From Moraxella caprae DSM 19149 (GTDB lineage: Bacteria; Pseudomonadota; Gammaproteobacteria; Pseudomonadales; Moraxellaceae): DNA of 64,000 nt. Positions within the stretch are counted from its first letter, which is position 1. Every line of letters begins with the position of its first letter. The stretch lies in contig NZ_AUGF01000011.1 in assembly GCF_000426885.1 (NCBI RefSeq), forward strand, positions 1-64,000, given 5' to 3'. This document shows, one piece after another, positions 55,744-63,542 of the stretch. Under the pieces are notes generated by a model. The model was not told the DNA's origin, did no database searches, and was given only the letters and a program-made list of their open reading frames with translations. The translations under genes and the position numbers were made by a program.

Positions 55744-56973
55744 ATGACTCATCCGACCCCATCATCGCCCAAGTCCATCACCCACTTTGACGCCATCATC
55801 ATCGGTGCAGGGGCTTCTGGGCTGTTTTGTGCTTTTCATCTTGCCGAACGTGGCAAAAGCGTGTTGGTGCTTGACCACGCCAACAAAGCTGGCAAAAAAA
55901 TTCTCATGTCAGGGGGCGGACGGTGTAACTTCGTCAATATGGACGTGCGTCCTGAGCATTTTATCAGCCATAATCCGCATTTTGTACAGTCGGCATTGGC
56001 AAAATTCACACCCCATCATTTCATGAATTATGTCTATAAGCATGGCATTGGTTTTCATGAAAAGTCGCACGGGCAACTGTTCTGCGATGACTCATCCAAA
56101 GACATCCTAAGCATGCTCCTGACCGAATGCGACCATCATGGCGTAACCATCTGGCTAAACACCAAAATCAGCACCATCAACAAGAGCGACACATTCACCC
56201 TAACCACGCACAAAGACAACCGTGAGCACACCCTATCTGCCCACTCACTCATCATCGCCACAGGCGGTCTATCCATTCCCACACTCGGGGCGAGCGGTTT
56301 TGGCTATCAGATTGCCGAGCAGTTTGGACATCAGATACTGCCAACATCGGCAGGTCTTGTGCCGTTTACTTTTACCGACCACATCGGAGCCATGGCAAAA
56401 GAGCTAAGCGGTATCAGCATGGACGTCATCGCTTTTAATGACAAAGCCCAATTTGCCCTACCGCTACTGTTTACCCATCGGGGACTGTCAGGCCCTGCCA
56501 TGCTTCAACTATCCAACTATTGGCAAATCGGCGAGTACATTCACGTCAACCTACTGCCACACATGAGTGCAGGCGAGCTGTTAATCAAGCACAAACACAC
56601 GCACCCCAAACAGCACATTCGCACCGCCTTACAGCCCTATTTTGCCAAAAAATTGCTATTGGCGTTAGAGAGTCACTTTTGGCAACAGCACAAAGACAGC
56701 GAGCTTGCCAACATCAAGGACAAAGAACTCATCACGCTCGGCAACGCCCTAAACGACTGGCAAATCAAGCCATCAGGCACCGAAGGCTACCGAGTGGCAG
56801 AAGTAACCCTTGGCGGGGTGGACACCCGTGATGTATCTAGCAAAACCTTTGAGAGCAAACTGTGCGATGGTCTATACTTTATTGGCGAAGTACTGGATGT
56901 CACAGGTCAGCTTGGCGGTTATAACTTTCACTGGGCATGGGCAAGTGGCTTTGCGTGTGCGATGGCGGTGTGA
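55744..56973 (+). CDS. HI0933/YhiN-type flavoprotein
   Basis: A 409-residue FAD protein of the HI0933 family. The Rossmann motif is IIIGAGASGLFCAFHLAERG, followed by GKKILMSGGGRCNFVN and PHHFMNYVYKHGIGFHEKSH, the hallmark of the family. The middle LIIATGGLSIPTLGASGFGY and the C-terminal LYFIGEVLDVTGQLGGYNFH complete it. Family members are thought to be NAD(P)/FAD oxidoreductases or dehydratases whose substrate is not established. Single gene, followed by a 186-bp gap with a repeat (57035). Confidence 0.92.
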   Translation: MTHPTPSSPKSITHFDAIIIGAGASGLFCAFHLAERGKSVLVLDHANKAGKKILMSGGGRCNFVNMDVRPEHFISHNPHFVQSALAKFTPHHFMNYVYKHGIGFHEKSHGQLFCDDSSKDILSMLLTECDHHGVTIWLNTKISTINKSDTFTLTTHKDNREHTLSAHSLIIATGGLSIPTLGASGFGYQIAEQFGHQILPTSAGLVPFTFTDHIGAMAKELSGISMDVIAFNDKAQFALPLLFTHRGLSGPAMLQLSNYWQIGEYIHVNLLPHMSAGELLIKHKHTHPKQHIRTALQPYFAKKLLLALESHFWQQHKDSELANIKDKELITLGNALNDWQIKPSGTEGYRVAEVTLGGVDTRDVSSKTFESKLCDGLYFIGEVLDVTGQLGGYNFHWAWASGFACAMAV

Positions 56974-57034
56974 GCATGTTTTATTGGAATTTTTTAAATC
57001 AGCCCCATTTTTAACCTTATTAACCGATTTATTA

Positions 57035-57118
57035 AGAGCGAATTGCCATTTAACCCCATACCCAAAAAATTACCTAATAATCAATAAACCATCATTTTAG
57101 GTTAAGATGATATTAAAA
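57035..57118. repeat. REP-like repeat with conserved flank, copy 2
   Basis: AGAGCGAATTGCCATTTAAC and the following flank (CCATCATTTTAGGTTAAGATG) align with 54700-54785. The palindrome has decayed. It lies 40 bp upstream of pnuC and could affect its transcript; no riboswitch is recognised. Confidence 0.45.
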
Positions 57119-57159
57119 TCACTTCTAATTTTTTGAAATAACTTGTAATAAGGACACCC

Positions 57160-57921
57160 ATGCAATTTAAATTTTTGGATAACATCACAGGATTTGGCGA
57201 TAAAGATTGGTCAAAACAATGGATAATCGCTTGGTTTGTGGTTGGGGTCATCGCCCTATTTTTCGGCTTTTGGCAAACCACCGAACACACAGGACTTGAC
57301 TGGTTTTATCTTATTGTCTCCTACATCGGGCTTTTGTGCGTGGTGGGTTTGTCCTTCCGCAAAAACGTGATGGGCAACGGCTTTGGTATGCTTGCCACGG
57401 CAGGGGAAGTGGTCGTGCAGGGCAGTCGTGGGGCGATTGGACTCATGCTTGCCCCACTCTTTAACTTTTTTACGCACGTTTGGGGCGTGATTTATTGGAA
57501 AAAGAACACGGACGCAGACGGCGATATGCTTCCACAATCGGCAAATAAATATGTGTGGATAATTACCGTTTTATTTATCGGTATTGGCATTTATTTATTT
57601 CCGATTATCAATGACTGGCTTACCGCCCATAATTACGCCATTTATCAAGATGACGGCTCTACCTTTATGGGGATTAGTTTTTATACCATTAATATTTTGG
57701 CATTTATTTTGTCCGTTACCGCCCAAGCCACGATGATAATGCGATATTCTTTTAATTGGTATTTGTGGATTATTGTTAATATGGTTTGGCTCATTGTCAA
57801 TATCATGACAGCTAATTATATTTTTGCCATTCAGACAATGGTTTATCAAGTCAATGCCATTGTTGGGTTGTATGGCTGGTATCGCAGTGAAAAGATAAAT
57901 AAAGCCAAAATAAATAATTGA
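57160..57921 (+). CDS. pnuC: Nicotinamide riboside/mononucleotide transporter PnuC
   Basis: PnuC is an inner-membrane facilitator importing nicotinamide riboside for NAD synthesis. The 253-residue protein has seven hydrophobic spans. The N-terminal QWIIAWFVVGVIALFFGFWQ, the central GVIYWKKN and the late FNWYLWIIVNMVWLIVNIMT, then TMVYQVNAIVGLYGWYRSE match the family, in which the WxxWxxxN/YGWYxW motif lines the substrate path. AATAAGGACACCC precedes the ATG. No nadR or nrtR gene is adjacent. Confidence 0.92.
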   Translation: MQFKFLDNITGFGDKDWSKQWIIAWFVVGVIALFFGFWQTTEHTGLDWFYLIVSYIGLLCVVGLSFRKNVMGNGFGMLATAGEVVVQGSRGAIGLMLAPLFNFFTHVWGVIYWKKNTDADGDMLPQSANKYVWIITVLFIGIGIYLFPIINDWLTAHNYAIYQDDGSTFMGISFYTINILAFILSVTAQATMIMRYSFNWYLWIIVNMVWLIVNIMTANYIFAIQTMVYQVNAIVGLYGWYRSEKINKAKINN

Positions 57922-58070
57922 CAAACCATTTAACAGTAATTTAAAAATCTTAAATTTTAAATATTTATCATTTTAATAATGATAAATTATTGACAATGTT
58001 TTTATCATGGGTTAAATTATTAGCAATAAATTAACCCGTTATTTTACCAAGCCTAAAATAAGGACATTTT

Positions 58071-58514
58071 ATGCATCCATTTAAATCGCAAAAACCCTTA
58101 TCACTTTGGCTGTCCGAATATGCCGTCAGCCATCAAAATCCCACGAACAAACGCATTCATTATATCTGTGTGCCGATTATCTTTTTGACCATAGTCGCCC
58201 TACTTTATCATATCTCAACATATCTACTTGCAGTCGTTACGATAGGCGTGCTGTGGTTTTATGTGCGATTGTCTTTGTCGTCCTTTATTGCCATGCTTGC
58301 CTTTTATGGGCTGTGTCTTGGTGTTGCTGTGTTTGCCCCTGTTGGTATTTGGTTTTGGGTTGAGGTGTTTGTGGTGGCTTGGATTGGGCAATTTGTCGGG
58401 CATAAGGTTGAAGGGGCAAAGCCGTCATTTTTTGAAGATTTGCAATTTTTGCTGATTGGACCTTTGTGGGTGGCTTTTGCACTGTTTGGCAAAACCCCTG
58501 CCCGACAATCATAA
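58071..58514 (+). CDS. Mpo1-like (DUF962/YGL010w) membrane protein
   Basis: A 147-residue membrane protein with four hydrophobic spans. The N-terminal LSLWLSEYAVSHQNPTNKRI then HYICVPIIFLTIVAL, with the conserved HxxPxNxxxHxxxVP pattern, and WIGQFVGHKVEGAKPSFFED then LQFLLIGPLWVAF identify the family. Yeast Mpo1 is an iron-dependent dioxygenase in alpha-oxidation of 2-hydroxy fatty acids; the bacterial role is unproven. The His residues that bind iron are present. AATAAGGACATTTT precedes the ATG. Confidence 0.85.
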   Translation: MHPFKSQKPLSLWLSEYAVSHQNPTNKRIHYICVPIIFLTIVALLYHISTYLLAVVTIGVLWFYVRLSLSSFIAMLAFYGLCLGVAVFAPVGIWFWVEVFVVAWIGQFVGHKVEGAKPSFFEDLQFLLIGPLWVAFALFGKTPARQS

Positions 58515-58539
58515 CCCCAATTTTGTCATGGCTTTTTGC

Positions 58540-58602
58540 TGATAAAATGATTATAATGTCATCATAATGCTCCATTATGATGACATTATAATCATTTTAT
58601 CA
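58540..58602. repeat. Perfect 30-bp inverted repeat with a 3-nt loop
   Basis: TGATAAAATGATTATAATGT then CATCATAATG (58540-58569), loop CTC, and the exact reverse complement at 58573-58602. It is 26 bp after the Mpo1-like gene. The hairpin could act as a terminator, but the arms contain no T-run and the length is extreme for that purpose. Confidence 0.8.
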
Positions 58603-58618
58603 TTAATGACGGCTATAC

Positions 58619-58756
58619 CCAATAAACTTTAAAATTACTACAAACACAATGATTTGTGGATGTAGGGGCGTGCTGTGCACGCCTTGCACGGTAATGTCAT
58701 CAAAAGGGTGTGCTCAGCACACCCCTACAAACCCGTGGTAAATATCAAGTTGGTTA
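58619..58756. repeat. Composite REP (BIME-like) element, copy 2
   Basis: Two opposite palindromes, GTAGGGGCGTGCTGTGCACG-CC (58662-58682) and AGGGTGTGCTCAGCACACCC then CTAC (58705-58728), within a 138-bp unit that matches 40019-40140. It has the head-to-tail structure of a bacterial interspersed mosaic element. It lies 60 bp before fhs. Confidence 0.7.
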
Positions 58757-58815
58757 GGTGTATCTCGCCTTTTATAACCCATTTAATCACATTGACATGA
58801 TGTTAAGGACTTATC

Positions 58816-60483
58816 ATGACCCAACCGACCGACGCCCAAATCGCCAGTAACGCCCTAGCGACCATCGCCCCCATCAGTGACATCGCACGCAAACTCGGAC
58901 TGTCCGACGACGACATCGAACACTACGGCAAACACAAAGCCAAAATCCGCCACACCCCGACCACTGACCGCCAAGGCAAGCTCATCTTAGTGACCGCCAT
59001 CAACCCCACGCCTGCTGGCGAAGGCAAAACCACACTCGCCATCGGGCTGGGCGATGCATTAACCGCACTCGGTGAGCGTGCCGTGCTTGCCTTGCGTGAG
59101 CCATCGCTTGGTCCTGTGTTCGGTATCAAAGGCGGAGCAACAGGGGGCGGTCAGGCACAGGTCGTCCCTATGGAAGACATCAACCTGCATTTTACGGGTG
59201 ATTTTCACGCCATCACCAGTGCCAATAACCTATTGTCCGCCTTGATTGACAACCACATTCATCACGGCAATGAGCTGGGCATCAACCCCAAAAAAGTGCT
59301 GTGGCGACGTGCCTTGGACATGAACGACCGCTTTCTTCGTCACATCGTGGGTGGCATGGGCAAACCCAGTGATGGCGTGATTCGCCCTGATGGCTTTGAC
59401 ATTACCGTGGCGTCTGAGATTATGGCGGTGTTTTGTCTAGCACGAGATTTGAACGACCTAAAAGAGCGACTGGGCAACATGATGGTCGCTTACCGTTTTG
59501 ATGGTACGCCTGTGTTTGCCAAAGATTTGCAGGCCCAAGGGGCGATGACCGCCCTACTCAAAACCGCTTTTGCCCCCAACCTAGTTCAAACCATGACAGG
59601 CACGCCCACACTCATCCATGGTGGACCTTTTGCCAACATCGCCCACGGCTGTAACTCGGTCGTGGCGACACGGCTCGGGCTGGCACTGGGCGACTATGTG
59701 GTCACCGAAGCAGGCTTTGGGGCGGATTTGGGGGCGGAGAAGTTTTGCAACATCAAATGCCGACTGGCAGGGCTTCGCCCCGATGCAGTCGTGGTCGTGG
59801 CAACCGTGCGTGCCTTAAAATACAATGGTGGCGTCGCCAAAGATGACTTGACTGGCGAAAATCTCACCGCTCTGTCCCAAGGACTGCCCAACCTACTAAA
59901 ACACATCGACAACATGAAATCCGCCTTTGGTCTGCCTGTGGTGGTCGCCATCAACCGCTTTGTCAGTGACAGCGATGCCGAACTTGCCCTGATAGAACAA
60001 GCCTGCCATGACAGGGGCGTGGCGGTGTCGCTGTGTGATGTCTGGGCAAAAGGCGGACAAGGCGGTCTTGACCTTGCCCAAAAAGTCATCGATGCCACGC
60101 ACGCCCCCAACCACTTCGCCCTAACCTACGATGATAACGCCAGTGTCAGCGATAAAATCACCGCCATCGCCACAACCATCTATGGGGCGGACGGTGTGTC
60201 GCTCACTGCCAAAGCCCTATCCGACATCAAAGCCATTGACAAATTGGGCTTATCACAACTGCCCATCTGCATGGCAAAAACCCAATACTCACTCTCTGAT
60301 GACCCCAAAGCCCTAGGCAGACCCACGGATTTTACCATCAGCGTGCGTGAAATCACCATCTCGCATGGGGCTGGGTTTTTGGTCGCACTCTGCGGCGACA
60401 TCATGAAAATGCCCGGACTGCCCAAAGCCCCCGCGTCCATGAACATTGATGTGGTTGATGGGGAGATTATGGGGTTGTTTTAG
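58816..60483 (+). CDS. fhs: Formate-tetrahydrofolate ligase
   Basis: Fhs makes 10-formyl-tetrahydrofolate from formate, ATP and THF. The 555-residue protein shows the P-loop TPAGEGKTT (65-73), [79 protein letters not shown] and [11 protein letters not shown]. The length is the usual one. TTAAGGACTTATC precedes the ATG. No folD or purU gene is adjacent. A 12-bp hairpin follows. Confidence 0.97.
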   Translation: MTQPTDAQIASNALATIAPISDIARKLGLSDDDIEHYGKHKAKIRHTPTTDRQGKLILVTAINPTPAGEGKTTLAIGLGDALTALGERAVLALREPSLGPVFGIKGGATGGGQAQVVPMEDINLHFTGDFHAITSANNLLSALIDNHIHHGNELGINPKKVLWRRALDMNDRFLRHIVGGMGKPSDGVIRPDGFDITVASEIMAVFCLARDLNDLKERLGNMMVAYRFDGTPVFAKDLQAQGAMTALLKTAFAPNLVQTMTGTPTLIHGGPFANIAHGCNSVVATRLGLALGDYVVTEAGFGADLGAEKFCNIKCRLAGLRPDAVVVVATVRALKYNGGVAKDDLTGENLTALSQGLPNLLKHIDNMKSAFGLPVVVAINRFVSDSDAELALIEQACHDRGVAVSLCDVWAKGGQGGLDLAQKVIDATHAPNHFALTYDDNASVSDKITAIATTIYGADGVSLTAKALSDIKAIDKLGLSQLPICMAKTQYSLSDDPKALGRPTDFTISVREITISHGAGFLVALCGDIMKMPGLPKAPASMNIDVVDGEIMGLF

Positions 60484-60509
60484 ACAACCAAGAATCCATT
60501 TGATGATCA

Positions 60510-60545
60510 ATATCGGCTATGTAAAAAACCTGCCATAGCCGATAT
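60510..60545 (+). terminator. Hairpin after fhs, possible terminator
   Basis: ATATCGGCTATG (60510-60521) and CATAGCCGATAT (60534-60545) are perfect 12-bp arms. A T6 run follows 12 bp later, so termination efficiency is uncertain. Confidence 0.5.
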
Positions 60546-60573
60546 GCCAAATCAGCAGTTGTTTTTTAGCTTT

Positions 60574-61326
60574 TTATTTCTTATGCTGTTCTGATTTTTG
60601 GGTGAGCTTCACTCTTGTGTCCGCCCACGCTTGTTCCATTTTTTGTTTATACGCTTGCCAATCATCATCGCTTTGATTGGGCTGTTTGTGGCTATCAGGG
60701 TTTTGTTGGAGTATTTGCGGTGTTAATTCTTGCAATGTCAATTCTTGTGGTATTTCTTGGGGTGTTAATGGTGCATTGTCCGATATGTCATTTTGATGGT
60801 TATTGTCGCTCATTTTATCATTATTACTGTTATCATCACCGCTCTTATCATCATGATTGATTGGCTTATTATTAATTAACTTTTCGTCTTTATCAGTATG
60901 ATTGATTTGCTTGTCGTTAATTAATTTTTTGTCTTTATCAACATAACTGTTTTGACTTTCATCAATATCATGCATGGATGCCGTGATTTTATCATTGACT
61001 GTTGTTTTTGTTATTATTTGCTCTGATGGTTTGCTTTTTTCGACCGCTACCGAACGCTGTCCTTGTTGATAAAACAGCCTTGCCCCCAAACACATCCATA
61101 AAACAGCCCCAATCACAAACACGATGAAATCGGCATTTTGCACCCCGTCTTTGGTTGTTACTATGATAACAAGCCACACCAAATCCAACAATGCCATAAT
61201 CACAATGATGGATAAGACATTGATACGGCTAAGCTGTTTTTTGGGCAATAAAAATGTCGGACTGACCAGCCAATAAACCGCCAGTAAAGGAAAAATAAAA
61301 TTAACACTCAGCCATAATCCAAACAT
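60574..61326 (-). CDS. Membrane protein with repetitive acidic tail, unknown
   Basis: I do not recognise this 250-residue protein. The N-terminus has three hydrophobic spans (FGLWLSVNFIFPLLAVYWLV, INVLSIIVIMALLDLVWLVI, FIVFVIGAVLWMCLGARLFY). The rest is a low-complexity Asp/Asn/Lys-rich region with two copies of a ~16-residue unit (KDKKLINDKQINHTDK and KDEKLINNKPINHDDK), then an Asn/Asp run and a Gln/Pro-rich part (LTPQEIPQELTLQELTPQ). The C-terminal ~35 residues are amphipathic and charged (DDWQAYKQKMEQAWADTRVK). Tandem unit number could vary between strains. Confidence 0.6.
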   Translation of the reverse strand: MFGLWLSVNFIFPLLAVYWLVSPTFLLPKKQLSRINVLSIIVIMALLDLVWLVIIVTTKDGVQNADFIVFVIGAVLWMCLGARLFYQQGQRSVAVEKSKPSEQIITKTTVNDKITASMHDIDESQNSYVDKDKKLINDKQINHTDKDEKLINNKPINHDDKSGDDNSNNDKMSDNNHQNDISDNAPLTPQEIPQELTLQELTPQILQQNPDSHKQPNQSDDDWQAYKQKMEQAWADTRVKLTQKSEQHKK

Positions 61327-61347
61327 TTTTACTCCACGCCTAACCCA

Positions 61348-62064
61348 TCACGCCAAATCCGCCCATTTGTCCTTATCCTTAAACATACATTCATCAAACA
61401 CCACGCACGAGCCACATTTTGGCGAGCGAGCCATGCAAGTATAACGCCCATGCAAAATCAGATAATGATGAGCGTCCACCAGATATTTGGCAGGAATGCG
61501 TGTCATGAGAGCCTTTTCTACCGCCAGCACCGTTTTGCCTGTGGCAAGCCCCGTGCGATTGCCCACCCGAAAAATGTGCGTATCTACCGCCATGACAGGC
61601 TCGCCAAAGGCGGTATTTAGCACGACATTGGCGGTCTTTCTACCTACACCTGCCAACGCTTCTAGCTCGTCTCGGGTGCGTGGCACTTGTCCGCCGTGCT
61701 TGTCTAGCAGGTCTTGGCAGGTCTTGATGACATTGGTCGCTTTGGAGTTGTACAGTCCGATTGAGTTGATATAACTCTTTAAGCCGTCCAGTCCCAAATC
61801 CAAAATCGCCTTTGGCGTGTTCGCTACAGCAAACAGGCGAGCGGTGGCGATGTTCACGCTTTTGTCGGTGGCTTGGGCGGAGAGCATGACGGCGATGAGT
61901 AGCTCAAAATCGGACGAGTAGTTAAGCTCAGTTACAGGTTCTTTGATATGTTCGGACAGCTTGGCAAAAAACCGTTCACGTCTGTCGGCATTCATCGGGC
62001 GAGAGGCTGGCGTGTCGGCAGTTTTGGCGGTGGTGAGTTTCGTTTTTGTGGTTTTGGCGGTCAT
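61348..62064 (-). CDS. nth: Endonuclease III
   Basis: Nth removes oxidised pyrimidines from DNA and nicks at the abasic site. The 238-residue protein has the HhH motif LEALAGVGRKTANVVLNTAF with catalytic Lys, the Asp in MAVDTHIFRVGNRTGL, and the [4Fe-4S] cluster Cys pattern C-x6-C-x2-C-x5-C in CMARSPKCGSCVVFDEC. The N-terminal ~22 residues (Thr/Lys/Ala-rich) are an extension relative to E. coli Nth (211 residues); a start at the internal Met (61995) would remove it. Confidence 0.96.
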   Translation of the reverse strand: MTAKTTKTKLTTAKTADTPASRPMNADRRERFFAKLSEHIKEPVTELNYSSDFELLIAVMLSAQATDKSVNIATARLFAVANTPKAILDLGLDGLKSYINSIGLYNSKATNVIKTCQDLLDKHGGQVPRTRDELEALAGVGRKTANVVLNTAFGEPVMAVDTHIFRVGNRTGLATGKTVLAVEKALMTRIPAKYLVDAHHYLILHGRYTCMARSPKCGSCVVFDECMFKDKDKWADLA

Positions 62065-62161
62065 GGCAAGGGGCTAGACAAAATCAGAATTGATGATTAT
62101 TATACCACAACTGCACCGCTCGTTATTTTAAAAATCTCAATATCATTTTTATGCTCTACTT

Positions 62162-62755
62162 ATGATTTATTTATACCATACGCCATTATCAAATATCTTA
62201 TCAAATGATTTAACACCGCTTGATAAAAAACAAATCATCGCTAATCATCGCCATGCTCATTTAATACACTTTTGCCAAAATAATCATTTACCCATACCCA
62301 TTTATGATAAATATGATAATGGCAAACCATTTATTGCAAATATCTCCAATCTGCATTTTAATCAATCGCATTGCGAAACTGATTATGCCTTAATATATAG
62401 TTTAACCATTCAAAATATCGGTGTGGATATTGAAAATGCCAATCGTAAGTTAAATAAAAACACCCTTTCCAAACGTTATTTTCATGATGATGAATATCAC
62501 GCTTGGCAAAATAGTCAAGATGATAAATTATGGTTTGCTTATTGGACGATTAAAGAGGCGGTATTAAAGGCAAGCGGGCTTGGCATTCGTTTATCGTTAA
62601 ATGAATTAAAAGCGGTATTTATGACACAAGATAGCGGATACGTGTGTCATGATAAGATTGGGAAATTTTATTTTAAAAATATCTATATTGGCGAATGCGT
62701 GATAACGGTGGCATATCCGTTTGATTTTGGGGTGGTGGGGATTGTTGGGGTGTAG
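62162..62755 (+). CDS. 4'-phosphopantetheinyl transferase (Sfp type)
   Basis: Transfers phosphopantetheine from CoA to a carrier-protein Ser. The 197-residue protein has the Sfp-type motifs LHFNQSHCETDYALIYSL, NIGVDIENANRKLN with the Mg-binding Asp and Glu, and the LWFAYWTIKEAVLKASGLGI helix. It is smaller than Sfp (224) but not truncated at a motif. No NRPS, PKS or acyl carrier gene is nearby, so the partner carrier is elsewhere. The start at 62162 lacks a clear ribosome-binding site; an ATG is present at that position and alternatives inside would lose conserved sequence. Confidence 0.85.
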   Translation: MIYLYHTPLSNILSNDLTPLDKKQIIANHRHAHLIHFCQNNHLPIPIYDKYDNGKPFIANISNLHFNQSHCETDYALIYSLTIQNIGVDIENANRKLNKNTLSKRYFHDDEYHAWQNSQDDKLWFAYWTIKEAVLKASGLGIRLSLNELKAVFMTQDSGYVCHDKIGKFYFKNIYIGECVITVAYPFDFGVVGIVGV

Positions 62756-62824
62756 GTTTTTGGGGTTTTTAAATGAGTGTTGTGGGGTGTGATATATCCA
62801 ATGCTTGAAATTTGATATGTGGAC

Positions 62825-62891
62825 GTAGGGGCGTGCTGAGCACGCCCGATGATATAAAATACACCAAAGGGCGTGTGCAACACGCCCCTAC
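62825..62891. repeat. REP pair (BIME) at the 3' side of the RAYT gene
   Basis: GTAGGGGCGTGCTGAGCACG-CCCG (62825-62848) and AGGGCGTGTGCAACACGCCC-CTAC (62868-62891) are two palindromes in opposite orientation, 19 bp apart. Confidence 0.75.
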
Positions 62892-62947
62892 AAGGGGTTG
62901 TTTTCAAAATTCAGAATAATGCAGATATGGGCTAATTGACCGTATTT

Positions 62948-63445
62948 TTAAGCCCCATAAAACCTATCTTGTTCCCACAGTGCAGGATTGTTGCTGATAT
63001 ATTCTGAAATCATTTGATAAGATTGCTCATTTCTAATAATATGCTCATAATAATTTTTCTGCCAAACCGAATGATTAAATATATGTTTTAATTGACTGCT
63101 CACGCTTGATTTATAACCACGAATGATAGAACCAATAGTATTGGATTGACTGATAAATTTATCTTGATGAATGTTTGTTAATTGTTCTTTTATTTCTATA
63201 ATGGCGTGTATATGATTTGGCATGATGATAAAATTATGTAATTGAATATTTTGTCTTTTATTTTGATTATACAGCCAAGTATCATGAGCGATTTTTCCAC
63301 AATCATTTAATATCATTTGATTATCTATGACATAACCAAATAAATGCAATCGGTTAATACAACAAATGGTAATAAAATAATAACTATGATTGGTATAATC
63401 ATAATGTTGTAGGCGAATGGTTTGCCTATTTTGAGAATATGTCAT
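62948..63445 (-). CDS. REP-associated tyrosine transposase (RAYT)
   Basis: A 165-residue Y1/HUH-type transposase of the IS200-like RAYT family, thought to bind and move palindromic REP sequences. NHSYYFITICCINRLHLFGY opens the fold. The HUH motif is in FIIMPNHIHAIIEI. The catalytic Tyr lies in VWQKNYYEHIIRNEQSY, and SEYISNNPALWEQDRFYGA is the usual C-terminus. It appears intact. REP palindromes flank it on both sides (62825-62891 and 63478-63500), as in characterised RAYT loci. The start is the ATG at 63445. Confidence 0.85.
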   Translation of the reverse strand: MTYSQNRQTIRLQHYDYTNHSYYFITICCINRLHLFGYVIDNQMILNDCGKIAHDTWLYNQNKRQNIQLHNFIIMPNHIHAIIEIKEQLTNIHQDKFISQSNTIGSIIRGYKSSVSSQLKHIFNHSVWQKNYYEHIIRNEQSYQMISEYISNNPALWEQDRFYGA

Positions 63446-63477
63446 TTTGTTGAAATTATTGGGTTGTGGGTATTATT

Positions 63478-63500
63478 GGGCATGCTCAGCACGCCCCTAC
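63478..63500. repeat. REP palindrome at the 5' side of the RAYT gene
   Basis: GGGCATGCTCAGCACGCCCC then TAC, 32 bp upstream of the RAYT start. It is the same type as the palindrome at 62868-62891, in the same orientation. Confidence 0.7.
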
Positions 63501-63542
63501 GGTATGGGTTTTGGCACACACCTTTAATCATATGCCAGTTTT

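Noticed and set aside
56974-57159. Riboswitch upstream of pnuC
   Set aside because: Checked because pnuC genes are sometimes riboswitch-controlled. Only AT-rich DNA and a decayed REP-like repeat are visible; no recognisable aptamer core.
62825-63500. CRISPR array
   Set aside because: The repeats here and elsewhere are palindromic, few, unevenly spaced and accompanied by a RAYT gene; there are no spacers and no cas genes.
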